A DNA stretch of 64,000 bases. Origin: Clostridium estertheticum subsp. estertheticum (lineage in GTDB: Bacteria > Bacillota > Clostridia > Clostridiales > Clostridiaceae). Of the stretch, positions 9,741 to 17,870 are shown piece after piece. A program made the position numbers and the translations under genes. Position 1 is the stretch's first letter; each line of letters starts with the position of its first letter. The DNA is taken from positions 3,339,001 through 3,403,000 of the forward strand of contig NZ_CP015756.1 in the NCBI RefSeq assembly GCF_001877035.1. Direction: 5' to 3'. The notes beneath the pieces were generated by a model. It was not told the DNA's origin, did not search any database, and saw only the letters and a list, made by a program, of their open reading frames with translations.

Positions 9741-9843
9741 TTTTGCGTGGAAATTATCACGACAATAAATACTGGCCTCTGCATAAATATATTATAAGGT
9801 AAACGGAGGAAGCTTAATCGTTGGATTGTTACTACAGAAGATG
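9741..9843. other. Short non-genic stretch with coding debris
   Basis: Between the intron fragment and the LysR gene the plus strand reads WIVTTEDVIAAE and then SNGKDYPDSIPAN before a stop. It overlaps the 3' end of the LysR gene on the other strand. It looks like the tail of a lost gene; I do not recognise the family. Confidence 0.2.
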
Positions 9844-10764
9844 TTATTGCTGCAGAGCGTTCCAATGGAAAAGACTATCCTGATTCCATTCCAGCCAATT
9901 AAGCAAAAAATCTTTAAAAGCTTTTGCCTGAGGCGTTAAGACCGTATGATGTTTTTGTGCTAAATAAACTGTCCGCATAGTATGATTATCTGCTAATGGA
10001 ATGATTACAGTATGGGGGCGTTTGTTTTGAAATGCCAGATAATCCAGCGAACCACCAATAGCTAGATTTTGTTCAGCTATATCGGCGATGATGGAATCAA
10101 CATTTGTTTCCAATATCGTATTTGGTCGGATGTCGTTTTTTATCAAATTCTCCTGAAAAATATTAAAAAATGGTTGTTCACGACCTTTTAATACCAAAGG
10201 TTGGTCTTTGAAATCAGTACAGGAAAGTGCTGCTTTTTGGGCAAGTGGATTTTTGCGATTTACGATGATGCAGTAATAATTAGAAAACAAAGCCTGGTAG
10301 GAAAAGAGAGTGGTATCGACTGGTGAGGAGAGCAGTGATAGTTCAATTTCATCATTCAATAGTTCTACTGTGGCTGCTTTATCAGTGGTTTCTGTAAAGT
10401 TTAACAAAATTTCCGTATGGGCTTTTTGAAAATCTTTGATGAAATTAACACCTAAATAATCTAAGACGCCTGCAGTAGAAAGAATCTTGAGAAAATCTTT
10501 TTGAGTATGCATGAAAAAAGACTTTTCCTGTATTGTAGAAAACTCATTTAAGATTTTTTCTGCATGTGGTTTTAGCATATGAGCCTGATTGGTAGGAATC
10601 AGACCTTTTTTTGTGCGAACGAATAGAGACGCATTGAGTTCCTTCTCTAGGGACAGTAGTGTTTTGCTTATGCCCTGAGGAGTAATGATTAATTTTTTTG
10701 CTGCTTTTTTGATGCTTTGCAGCTGGTAAACTTCTAAAAAATATAAAAGTTGGTGCTGATTCAT
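9844..10764 (-). CDS. LysR-family transcriptional regulator
   Basis: 306 residues with an N-terminal winged helix (MNQHQLLYFLEVYQLQSIKK, ISKTLLSLEKELNASLFVRTKKG). A periplasmic-binding-protein-like effector domain follows from about residue 90. AAAGGAG precedes the ATG. It points away from the deacetylase-like gene at 11263, the common arrangement for a LysR protein and its target, although nearly 500 bases lie between. The last 20 residues run into coding debris on the other strand, so the C-terminus may be slightly altered. Confidence 0.85.
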   Translation of the reverse strand: MNQHQLLYFLEVYQLQSIKKAAKKLIITPQGISKTLLSLEKELNASLFVRTKKGLIPTNQAHMLKPHAEKILNEFSTIQEKSFFMHTQKDFLKILSTAGVLDYLGVNFIKDFQKAHTEILLNFTETTDKAATVELLNDEIELSLLSSPVDTTLFSYQALFSNYYCIIVNRKNPLAQKAALSCTDFKDQPLVLKGREQPFFNIFQENLIKNDIRPNTILETNVDSIIADIAEQNLAIGGSLDYLAFQNKRPHTVIIPLADNHTMRTVYLAQKHHTVLTPQAKAFKDFLLNWLEWNQDSLFHWNALQQ

Positions 10765-11262
10765 AGTTAAGCTCCTTTAGAATTATAATTTTATAGTATA
10801 GAAAATAGCCAAATAGCCATCTGCTGGAAGTAAGAGTTTTATAATACACGCAGAATATTGGATTTATTATATTCTCTTTATGTTTAAGATACAATAACCA
10901 AATTCAATAAAGGAAATACCTATTAACATTTTTTACAAATTGTCAAGAACTTTAATGATCGTCAAAAAACTAATGTATAAGGGGAAAAGCCTGTAAAAAA
11001 AATAGTAATCCTCCTCAAGCTAAGGACATCACAATTCAAGTTAAAACTCTTATATATTTTGTTGATAAGTATTCTAATAGCTTCTGCTGTGGATAAAAAC
11101 AGAAGCCTTATGTTATGGTCTAAAAACAACTAAATGGTTGATTTGGGTAAATTTTTTCTGTTTGTATTGATACATACATATGTGATAATTTAAAAGCAAC
11201 GATTAAATATGTGTTTAATTGTGTATATAAGATTTTAAAATTATACAAGGAGGTAATTTAAA
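10765..11262. other. Intergenic region between LysR and deacetylase-like gene
   Basis: No gene is seen. It holds a small hairpin with GCTTCTG/CAGAAGC arms (11080-11106) and A+T-rich sequence upstream of the AAGGAGG ribosome site for the GTG start at 11263. LysR boxes of the T-N11-A type may be present, but the composition makes them impossible to single out by eye. Confidence 0.3.
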
Positions 11263-12411
11263 GTGAAAAAAATAGTACAGACAGGATTAATGTATCACGA
11301 AAATTTTAACTGGCATAATCCGTGTGACGGAGCTCTTATTTTTCCAGCAGCATACAGTAAATGGGTTGAGTTGAAATCTTACTACGATGATGTAAATAGA
11401 ATTAGGCAAAGTTTCAATTTACTGAATCGCAGTGGGTTTATCGATGATTTAATTCCATTGGAACCAAGGAAGGCAACAAGAGAAGAACTTTTATATTTTC
11501 ATTCGCCTCAATATATTGACAAGCTTAAGACATTAAGTGATGCTGAAGGCGGAGAAGTAGGCCCCTTTGCGTATGTAGGAAAGGGTTCTTATGATATCAT
11601 TTCATTAGCTGTGGGCGGCGATTTAGCAGCACTTGATGCAGTTATGGATGGAAAGGTGACAAATGCATTCTGTCTCCAAAGACCTCCAGGTGCGCATGCT
11701 GAAAAAGATCATGGCTATGGTTTTTGTATCGTCAATAATTTTAATATCATGGCGAATTACGCTCAAAAAAAGTATGGCTTAAAGCGAATTATGATCATTG
11801 ATTGGGATTGTCATTATAAAAATGGTATTCATGAGGCATGGTACAATGATCCTGAAGTGTTATATATTGAAACACATCAAACAGGAACATTTGGACGTAA
11901 TTCTTCTCATGATAAAGATGCAGAAAACGTTGGAGAAGGTGATGGACGAGGTTATAACATACCTATCCCTATGCCGGCAGGTACAGGAGATCTAGGTCAT
12001 ATTAAGGCCTTTGAAGAGATTATTGTTCCAATTGCTGATCAGTATAAACCGGAACTTGTCATTGTAGTAGCCGGCTTTGCTGCAAATATATTTGATCCAC
12101 TTGGGGGTCAGCAAATCACAGCTACAGGGTATAAAAAATTGACTGAGATAGTGAAGGGAATTGCTGATCGTAATTGTGAAGGTCGCCTTGTAGCTGTTAT
12201 GGAAGGTGGAGCAGGTTCATATATGCCATTCTGTGTTTCAAAAGTTCTTGAAGGGTTGAGTGGCAAAAAAAGTGTTGTGGAAGACCTAATAACGGTCGAT
12301 TGTGGATTTGGAGGATTTATTAATCCTAATACAGCAAATGCAGTATCTATAGATCAAGCAAATCAAATCGAAAAAGTAAAAAGAGTTCAATCTGAATTTT
12401 GGAAGTTGTGA
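11263..12411 (+). CDS. Class II histone-deacetylase-fold protein with altered active site
   Basis: 382 residues with the full arginase/deacetylase fold and clear family landmarks: LQRPPGAHAEKDHGYGFC, MIIDWDCHYKNGIHEAWY, GRGYNIPIPMPAGTGD, VVAGFAANIFDPLGG and MEGGAGSYMPFC. Against the family consensus, the first His of the GHHA dyad is Ala144. The second metal Asp (GFDA) is Ala273, and the transition-state Tyr (EGGY) is Ala317. DxHHGNG reads DCHYKNG. Asp182 and His184, two of three metal ligands, and His145 remain. Ordinary zinc amidase chemistry is therefore unlikely; a binding or altered-reaction role is possible. The start is GTG after AAGGAGG. Confidence 0.85.
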   Translation: MKKIVQTGLMYHENFNWHNPCDGALIFPAAYSKWVELKSYYDDVNRIRQSFNLLNRSGFIDDLIPLEPRKATREELLYFHSPQYIDKLKTLSDAEGGEVGPFAYVGKGSYDIISLAVGGDLAALDAVMDGKVTNAFCLQRPPGAHAEKDHGYGFCIVNNFNIMANYAQKKYGLKRIMIIDWDCHYKNGIHEAWYNDPEVLYIETHQTGTFGRNSSHDKDAENVGEGDGRGYNIPIPMPAGTGDLGHIKAFEEIIVPIADQYKPELVIVVAGFAANIFDPLGGQQITATGYKKLTEIVKGIADRNCEGRLVAVMEGGAGSYMPFCVSKVLEGLSGKKSVVEDLITVDCGFGGFINPNTANAVSIDQANQIEKVKRVQSEFWKL

Positions 12412-12452
12412 TATATATAAACTAAAGTCATATGGTATTTTTTCGAGTGTCG

Positions 12453-12496
12453 AGAAACCCGTCTTTCGTATTGTTCGAGAGACGGGTTTCTTTTTT
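12453..12496 (+). terminator. Rho-independent terminator
   Basis: GAAACCCGTC (12453-12462) pairs with GACGGGTTTC (12481-12490), the stem extends inward with one mismatch, and a run of six T follows. It ends the deacetylase-like transcript. Confidence 0.85.
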
Positions 12497-12664
12497 CATT
12501 TAGAGATTGAAAAAGGATATAGGCATATTTCCATCATGAAACTTTGTTTTTGGCTACTACTAGTAATTGGATAAGCAATAGACACAGCACCCATTTGGAT
12601 TGTTCCTAGTCCTCCTATAAACATTGCATTTGACATTAAAATTATAAAAAATTGATTTAATCTT
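12496..12664. other. Short region with an unrecognised 46-codon open frame
   Basis: On the minus strand an open frame from 12636 to 12496 reads MSNAMFIGGLGTIQMGAVS and ends inside the terminator. It resembles the end of a hydrophobic protein, but I cannot assign a family and it has no clear ribosome site. It is probably debris. Confidence 0.2.
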
Positions 12665-12988
12665 CTAAAACAACATATTATAATATCTATTAATGCTTTT
12701 TTCTAATTCCAATAAATCAACATTTCTTCCAACCCTTATTGTTTCTTTACCATTAATATAAAGTATTAATAATGGAAATGAAAAAACGTTATTCATTGCT
12801 GCAAATTCCGTTTGCTTTTCTCCATCAATATTAACACTTTTTACTTTAGAATAAGATTCTAATATTCTTTCAACCTTACTCTTAATCACTTCACAAGCCC
12901 CACAGACTTTGTTACTAAAATATATTATAACCATTTCATTTCCACTAATAATATTTTTAATTTCTTCATCACTATTTATTTTTAACAT
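12665..12988 (-). CDS. Thioredoxin-family protein
   Basis: 107-residue thioredoxin fold with the redox motif Cys-Gly-Ala-Cys in IYFSNKVCGACEVIKSKVE (about residues 29-32). The cis-Pro follows in FSFPLLILYINGKE. No signal peptide is seen, so it should be cytoplasmic. It is the third gene after the flavoprotein and the TSCPD protein on the same strand, and could receive electrons from the disulfide reductase encoded at 13355-14725 (inference). CGAC is not the classical CGPC, so it need not be a general thioredoxin. Confidence 0.85.
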   Translation of the reverse strand: MLKINSDEEIKNIISGNEMVIIYFSNKVCGACEVIKSKVERILESYSKVKSVNIDGEKQTEFAAMNNVFSFPLLILYINGKETIRVGRNVDLLELEKSINRYYNMLF

Positions 12989-13038
12989 CTACTCCATCCC
13001 CCTGATTGCTATATTTATAAATATCTTTAATACTATTA

Positions 13039-13287
13039 TTATAAATCTTCTCTTAATGCCTTTGCAAATTGATCAGGACAAGAAGTTTCCTTATTACCAC
13101 AACGTATATTTGCGAATTTATCAGCAATTTCATTAGCATCTATACCAATTGCTAAACTCCTAATACCAAGCGCATTCCCTGGACATCCACCTATAAACTG
13201 CACATCTGTTATTTTATTGTCATCGCTTAATTCAAAATTTATTTCTCTACAACAAACTCCAGTTGGATTAAATTTTATTTTTTTCAT
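13039..13287 (-). CDS. TSCPD-domain protein (TIGR03905-like)
   Basis: 82 residues. The stand-alone TSCPD domain shows its conserved Cys pattern: GVCCREINFEL, FIGGCPGNALGIRSLAIG, IRCGNKETSCPDQFAKAL. The same module ends some ribonucleotide reductases, but its role alone is unknown. AAGGAGGTAAT precedes the ATG. It lies in one run with a disulfide reductase and a thioredoxin-like protein, which fits a cysteine redox or metal-cluster role (inference). Confidence 0.85.
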   Translation of the reverse strand: MKKIKFNPTGVCCREINFELSDDNKITDVQFIGGCPGNALGIRSLAIGIDANEIADKFANIRCGNKETSCPDQFAKALREDL

Positions 13288-13354
13288 TAATATTACCTCC
13301 TTTTAAAAATATTCATTAGCTAATTTCATCCTATCTCTAAATTACATGGTAACT

Positions 13355-14725
13355 TTAAATGCTGCCCTTAGAAGCTGCAAACCAAAGTACTTCAGATAAA
13401 GTTGGATGAGCATGTACAGTGTTTTTTAAATTATCAATAGTTAATTTATTAGTTACTGCAAGCGTTAGTTCATGTATTAATTCTGTAGCACCGCTTCCTA
13501 TAATGTTTGCTCCGAGAATAACTCCATCAACAGGATTATAAATAATTTTTACCCTTCCTTCAATTGAGTGATTGATAATTGATTTACCATTCATCATCAT
13601 TGGAAAATTTATAATCTTTGTTTGTTTATATTGTTCTTTTGCCTCACTTTCTGTTAATCCTACAGAAGCAATTTCAGGGTTTGAAAATATTACTCTTGGT
13701 GTATTTTTATTAGTATATTTCATACTTTCTGATTTCACCATATTAGCTGCAGCAATAGTGCTTTCATACATAGCCGTATGAGCAAGCATAGTTGTAGGAA
13801 TAACATCACCAACTGCATAAATATTTTTAGCACTTGTTTGTAAATAGTCATTTACTTTAATAAATCCATCTTTAACTTTTACATCAGTATTTTCCAAACC
13901 AATATCTTCTATATTAGGTTTTCTTCCAATGCTTATTAGAATTTTATCAAATAATTCTGTATTGATATAACTTCCGTCAAGTGAACAATTTACTTTATTA
14001 TCTATTATCTCTGCCTTATTCAATTTTGTATTGGCATAAATTTTTATCTTTTTATTTTTTAGTAAATCTTCTGCCATTGCACTTGTGTCCACATCTTCAT
14101 TTATCAAAATTCTTTCTGATCCCTCGATTAAAGTTACTTCTGCACCAAAGCTATTATAAATAGAGGCAAATTCTAAACCAATTACACCTCCACCAACTAC
14201 TAATAGCTTCTTTGGTATATCATTATTATCTAATAATTCATTGCTTGTACAAATATATTTTCCATCAATATTAATTCCTGGAATTAACTTAGGTCTAGCT
14301 CCTGTTGCTATAACAAACTGCTCTGCTTCAACTACTTCTACAGATCCATCAGGTATACTTACTTCAACTTTATCATTGCTTATAAATCTTCCATGACCTA
14401 TTACAATTTCAGCCATATTAAATTTTCTATTAATAGAATTTAATTGTGTTAAAAGCATATCCTTAGTTTTTGTAATTTGTTCCATGTTTATTTTCACTTC
14501 TGGAATTTCTATTCCAAACTCATGAGCTTTTTTAGCTATTTCAGCAATTTCAGCTGCTTTTACTAAATGTTTAGTTGGCATACATCCTTTATTTGCACAA
14601 ACTCCTCCAAACATATTAGAGTTTTTTTCAATAATGCACACACGCTTATTTAATCTTGAAAAAACTCCTGCTACTTCACCACTTGCCGGTCCACTTCCTA
14701 AAATTACAACATCAAATTTTTTCAT
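13355..14725 (-). CDS. Dihydrolipoamide dehydrogenase-like FAD disulfide oxidoreductase
   Basis: 456-residue class I pyridine-nucleotide disulfide oxidoreductase. FAD-binding VVILGSGPASGEVAG lies near the N-terminus. The redox-active pair is Cys43/Cys48 in GGVCANKGCMPTK, the NAD(P) motif is VVGGGVIGLEFASI, and YAVGDV is present. The C-terminal dimer interface carries the catalytic His and Glu in HAHPTLSE. The start is the ATG at 14725 after AAGGAGGT; longer readings have no site. No 2-oxoacid dehydrogenase or glycine-cleavage gene is nearby, so a general disulfide reductase role is as likely as E3. Its promoter carries MerR-type features. Confidence 0.88.
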   Translation of the reverse strand: MKKFDVVILGSGPASGEVAGVFSRLNKRVCIIEKNSNMFGGVCANKGCMPTKHLVKAAEIAEIAKKAHEFGIEIPEVKINMEQITKTKDMLLTQLNSINRKFNMAEIVIGHGRFISNDKVEVSIPDGSVEVVEAEQFVIATGARPKLIPGINIDGKYICTSNELLDNNDIPKKLLVVGGGVIGLEFASIYNSFGAEVTLIEGSERILINEDVDTSAMAEDLLKNKKIKIYANTKLNKAEIIDNKVNCSLDGSYINTELFDKILISIGRKPNIEDIGLENTDVKVKDGFIKVNDYLQTSAKNIYAVGDVIPTTMLAHTAMYESTIAAANMVKSESMKYTNKNTPRVIFSNPEIASVGLTESEAKEQYKQTKIINFPMMMNGKSIINHSIEGRVKIIYNPVDGVILGANIIGSGATELIHELTLAVTNKLTIDNLKNTVHAHPTLSEVLWFAASKGSI

Positions 14726-14784
14726 CGTATTACCTCCTTGTATATTTATCTTGCTTTTATACAATACTAAAATTATTAATATCA

Positions 14785-14815
14785 ATTAGACCTTAATATC
14801 TAGTACCGGTCTAAT
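14785..14815 (-). promoter_or_regulatory. Inverted repeat at the predicted transcript start
   Basis: ATTAGACC (14785-14792) and GGTCTAAT (14808-14815) form perfect 8-base arms around 15 bases, right at or just after the expected transcription start of the flavoprotein operon. It may be a second operator or a hairpin at the mRNA 5' end. Confidence 0.45.
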
Positions 14816-14821
14816 AACAAG

Positions 14822-14852
14822 AATATACACTATGGTATAATACCAAGGTCAA
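14822..14852 (-). promoter_or_regulatory. MerR-type promoter with dyad in 19-bp spacer
   Basis: Read on the minus strand: TTGACC (-35, 14852-14847), a 19-base spacer, then TATATT (-10, 14827-14822). The spacer contains the dyad TGGTAT-T-ATACCA (14833-14845). A lengthened spacer with a centred dyad is the hallmark of promoters twisted open by MerR-family activators. It lies between the MerR gene and the flavoprotein operon. Confidence 0.7.
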
Positions 14853-14881
14853 GTAATTTTAATATTTATAGTTTATTTCAA

Positions 14882-15709
14882 TTATTCTTTAAAATTATTA
14901 ATTTTGCGCACTGGTATTTGAATTTCAGTAATATGTTCTTCTTTTATTGCAGTTTCATGTATATTTATTTTACATATTTTTATCATATTTCCTACTACTT
15001 TATATTTATTTTCTTCTATATACTTCATCATATTTTGTATGTGTTTCATATCTTCATCGAAAGTTCCTTTATAAACAATATTAACATAATCTCCTTCATC
15101 TAATATCATATTATAATTAACATCATCATAATCTACTAAACAAAAGGCTGCTTTATATTTCATATCTCCAATTTTATTTAATTTTTCCTCATCGTATACA
15201 ACTCCAATATTGCCATTTCCTAATATATAAATCTTATCTTCATATTGTTTTTGAAGCCTTTTAATGATACATTCTGCTTCACCTTCATTAGATATACCTG
15301 CATTTAATTTTAACGCTTTTCTCAATTTAATATGTCTAACTTGTATTTTATTTAATTCTATATCAGAAATTATATCATCTATTGATTTTAATCTTCTAAT
15401 AATATTATCCTTATTATTTGTTAATTGTTGGATTCTATCATCTATTAATTTAACCTCTTCTTGTAATATTTGTTTTGTCGTTTCTATACTTCTATCTTCT
15501 AAATATTCTTTGATTCTTTTCATCGAAATATCAAAATTTCTAAGTTCTTTAATTAAATTTAATTTCCATACATCTTTTATATTATATAATCTATAACCAT
15601 TTTCACCTCTATTGGGTCTTATTATTCCAAGTTTTTCATAATACATTAATGAATCTTTTCCTATTCCATAAGTTTCAGATATTTCACCTATTCTATAGTA
15701 TTGTTTCAT
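14882..15709 (-). CDS. MerR-family regulator with effector-binding domain
   Basis: 275 residues. The N-terminal MerR winged helix (YYRIGEISETYGIGKDSLMYYEKLGIIRP) is followed by a dimerisation coiled coil at about 75-125. A GyrI/effector-binding-like C-terminal domain follows from about 130 (AAFCLVDYDDVNYNMIL, YKGTFDEDMKHIQNMMKYIEE). There is no metal-site Cys pattern of the metal sensors, so an organic ligand or drug is likely. AGGAGG precedes the ATG. It probably activates the redox operon immediately downstream and may read through into it. Confidence 0.88.
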   Translation of the reverse strand: MKQYYRIGEISETYGIGKDSLMYYEKLGIIRPNRGENGYRLYNIKDVWKLNLIKELRNFDISMKRIKEYLEDRSIETTKQILQEEVKLIDDRIQQLTNNKDNIIRRLKSIDDIISDIELNKIQVRHIKLRKALKLNAGISNEGEAECIIKRLQKQYEDKIYILGNGNIGVVYDEEKLNKIGDMKYKAAFCLVDYDDVNYNMILDEGDYVNIVYKGTFDEDMKHIQNMMKYIEENKYKVVGNMIKICKINIHETAIKEEHITEIQIPVRKINNFKE

Positions 15710-16080
15710 GTAATCCTCCTATGTTTAATAATACTAAATATTTAACCAAATCTACTGCTATAAAATAATTATCCATTTACTGTATTTTATCTAAATTATT
15801 TCTTTCATTTTAATATATCTCCTTCTTCTATGTTCTTTAATTTTCTCTTGATAGCTCACTCATTCTTAGTATCGTATAATTACATTAATTTATGTTTTTA
15901 ATCTATATTTAATTAATATGTATTTATATTTCAAGTTTACAATAATTCCAGAGTAACTCGCATAAAGCATTGACACATATTGATTTATCATAATTCGTAT
16001 CCTTATATATTTTAGCATTATATTATTTAGGTGTACAATTTAAAACAAGATGAATATACAAAAGTGGTTGAGCAACGCTT

Positions 16081-16132
16081 CAATTAGAAACACGCAATTT
16101 GGGTTTAACCTCACAATGTGTTTCTTTAATTG
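16081..16132. other. Hairpin upstream of the psd promoter
   Basis: CAATTAGAAACAC (16081-16093) can pair with GTGTTTCTTTAATTG (16118-16132), with two extra bases bulged in the right arm. It abuts the -35 element and may end transcription from upstream or bind a regulator. Confidence 0.4.
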
Positions 16133-16160
16133 ACATTTGCAAATTAGATTATGCTATAAT
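16130..16160 (+). promoter_or_regulatory. psd promoter with extended -10
   Basis: TTGACA at 16130-16135 and TATAAT at 16155-16160 are separated by 19 bases. The extended -10 base pair TG precedes the -10 (TGCTATAAT). The expected start is near 16167, leaving a long leader. Confidence 0.6.
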
Positions 16161-16331
16161 TAAGAATATGATTAAAAAATATATTAGTAACATAAAATTT
16201 CAAATTAGAAAACTCAGTTATTGGTATATATAAATTTAATTTTAATAAAGGAGGTCACGTGCCATAATATTATCATGTATAATTCATTAAAGCATAATTA
16301 ATACATGTTTAAGTTATGGCCAGTAAAATTT

Positions 16332-17219
16332 ATGATAAAAGTATATGATAGAACTAATAAATCTTATGAAGAAGAGCTTGTTGCAGGAAAAGGATATCTT
16401 GAATGGATATATGGTTCTCCTATTGGCAAAAATATTACTGAACTTATTATTAAGAAAAGATTGTTTTCTAAACTATATGGTAGGTTTTGTGATACTAAAT
16501 TAAGCGCTAATAAAATTGAACCCTTTGTTGACAAATTTAGTATTGATATGACTATCACTAAAAAAGGGATTAATGAATTTACTTCTTTCAATGACTTTTT
16601 CACTAGAGAATTAACTCTTGAGTCTCGACCAATTAATAAAGATAAAAATATTTTAATCGCTCCTGGAGATGGGAGACTTATTGCATATGAAAATATCGAT
16701 TTAGAGAATATAATTCAAATCAAAGGATTGACATATAGTTTAAAGAAATTAATCAATAAAGATGACATCGCAAATAATTATCAAAATGGAACATGTCTTA
16801 TCCTAAGACTAGCTCCTACTGATTACCATAGGTTTCATTTTGTAGATTCAGGTGTTCCTTGTGAAAGTCATTTTATTAATGGGCATTATTATTCTGTAAA
16901 TCCAATAGCTCTAAAGACTATCCCAAAGCTTTTTTGTGAAAACAAAAGAGAATGGTCACTATTTAAATCTGATAACTTCAATGATATATTGTATATCGAA
17001 GTTGGTGCCACTTGTGTTGGTTCAATAATCCAAACTTATTCACCTAATATAAGAGTAACTAGAGGTAATGAAAAGGGATATTTTAAATTTGGAGGCTCTA
17101 CAACAATATTATTTTTTAAGAAAGATTGCGTAAAAATAGATGATGATATTTGTGAACAATCCAAATTAGGTTTTGAATGTAAGGTTGCATTAGGCGAAAA
17201 AATTGGAACTAAACTCTAG
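16332..17219 (+). CDS. psd: Phosphatidylserine decarboxylase proenzyme
   Basis: Membrane-associated enzyme making phosphatidylethanolamine, about 295 residues. Conserved segments are [45 protein letters not shown] and the self-cleavage site FKFGGSTT near the end, whose Ser becomes the pyruvoyl group. Related clostridial proteins begin MIKVY, so I take the ATG at 16332; an in-frame ATG at 16305 is the alternative. Neither ATG has a good Shine-Dalgarno site close by, whereas a perfect one lies about 75 bases upstream before a mini-frame. Confidence 0.9.
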   Translation: MIKVYDRTNKSYEEELVAGKGYLEWIYGSPIGKNITELIIKKRLFSKLYGRFCDTKLSANKIEPFVDKFSIDMTITKKGINEFTSFNDFFTRELTLESRPINKDKNILIAPGDGRLIAYENIDLENIIQIKGLTYSLKKLINKDDIANNYQNGTCLILRLAPTDYHRFHFVDSGVPCESHFINGHYYSVNPIALKTIPKLFCENKREWSLFKSDNFNDILYIEVGATCVGSIIQTYSPNIRVTRGNEKGYFKFGGSTTILFFKKDCVKIDDDICEQSKLGFECKVALGEKIGTKL

Positions 17220-17287
17220 ATTATTAGTATTTTTTCTGGCGATTATGATACAAATATAAGCAAACAAAGTATATAAGAATAGCCCTT

Positions 17288-17340
17288 AAAGAGGCATCAT
17301 CAAAGAACAGTGTAGTCCTGTTTTTTGATGATGTCTCTTT
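17288..17340 (+). terminator. Long hairpin terminator after psd
   Basis: The arm at 17288-17310 (AAAGAGGCATCATCA and on) pairs with 17318-17340 (ending GATGATGTCTCTTT) over about 22 bases with few mismatches. The T-run is short. Confidence 0.65.
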
Positions 17341-17381
17341 TAAGAGTTATAACCATAATTTATACTTATTAATAATGTTTA

Positions 17382-17645
17382 TCAATTTTCTATATCTTTT
17401 AATGCAATTGCACACTCAATCCTTTTCTTTTGCATTTTGCATCCAATTTCATAAGGAATATTCATATCACCATTAAAATTGAGGTTATTCGCCTGACATC
17501 CACCACTGCAGTAAAATTTTGCCCAACATTCTCTACACTTTGGTTTATTGTAAATATGAGCTTTCTTAAATTTCTTAGCTAAAGACTTATAAAAAGTGTC
17601 TTCATAAATACTTCCCAATTTAAATTCTTCTTTTCCTTCTCTACT
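17382..17645 (-). pseudogene. SCIFF-peptide maturase C-terminal remnant (radical SAM SPASM)
   Basis: About 85 codons match the end of the thioether-forming SCIFF maturase: LGSIYEDTFYKSL, then the SPASM cysteines in KCRECWAKFYCSGGCQANN, then YEIGCKMQKKRIECAIAL. The radical SAM core (CxxxCxxC) is missing and no start site is seen, so this is a relic. No SCIFF precursor gene is seen beside it. Confidence 0.65.
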
Positions 17646-17678
17646 ACCTAACTATTTTACTTGCTACAGTAACTTTTT

Positions 17679-17741
17679 CTAATAACACCCGCTGCAACTT
17701 CCACTACAGCTCTTTCCTTTTTTTCTATCCTTAACAATCCT
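17679..17741 (-). pseudogene. FeoB-associated Cys-rich membrane protein tail
   Basis: The last 20 codons read IVKDRKKGKSCSGSCSGCY before a TAG. This is the typical C-terminus of the small Cys-rich protein found next to FeoB iron transporters. The membrane helix is gone: the frame runs into antisense of the HMA remnant. No feoB is present. Confidence 0.5.
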
Positions 17742-17843
17742 ACTGTAGAATTTGAAGATGCTGCTGATGTTAATTCTGTAATGAAAGAAGTTACAAAAGC
17801 ATGTAAAAAAGTAGAACCAGATTGCGAAATCTATGTAAAATAG
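17739..17843 (+). pseudogene. HMA-domain protein remnant
   Basis: The plus strand reads VEFEDAADVNSVMKEVTKA and then CKKVEPDCEIYVK before TAG. This matches the C-terminal half of the intact HMA protein at 7710-7928 (AVMKEVRTNCKKVEDDCEIFL). The CxxC loop is lost. Confidence 0.75.
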
Positions 17844-17870
17844 AAAATTGTGTTTAAGGAGGAAGGAATC

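Larger units (their letters stand above)
15710..16331. other. Long leader/intergenic region before psd
   Basis: No ordinary gene is present. It contains a hairpin (16081-16132), the psd promoter (16130-16160) and a roughly 165-base 5' leader. In the leader, AAAGGAGGT at 16247 is followed by GTG CCA TAA (16259-16267), a two-codon frame, and ATG at 16275 opens an eight-codon frame. The rest is A+T-rich with nothing recognisable. Confidence 0.45.
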
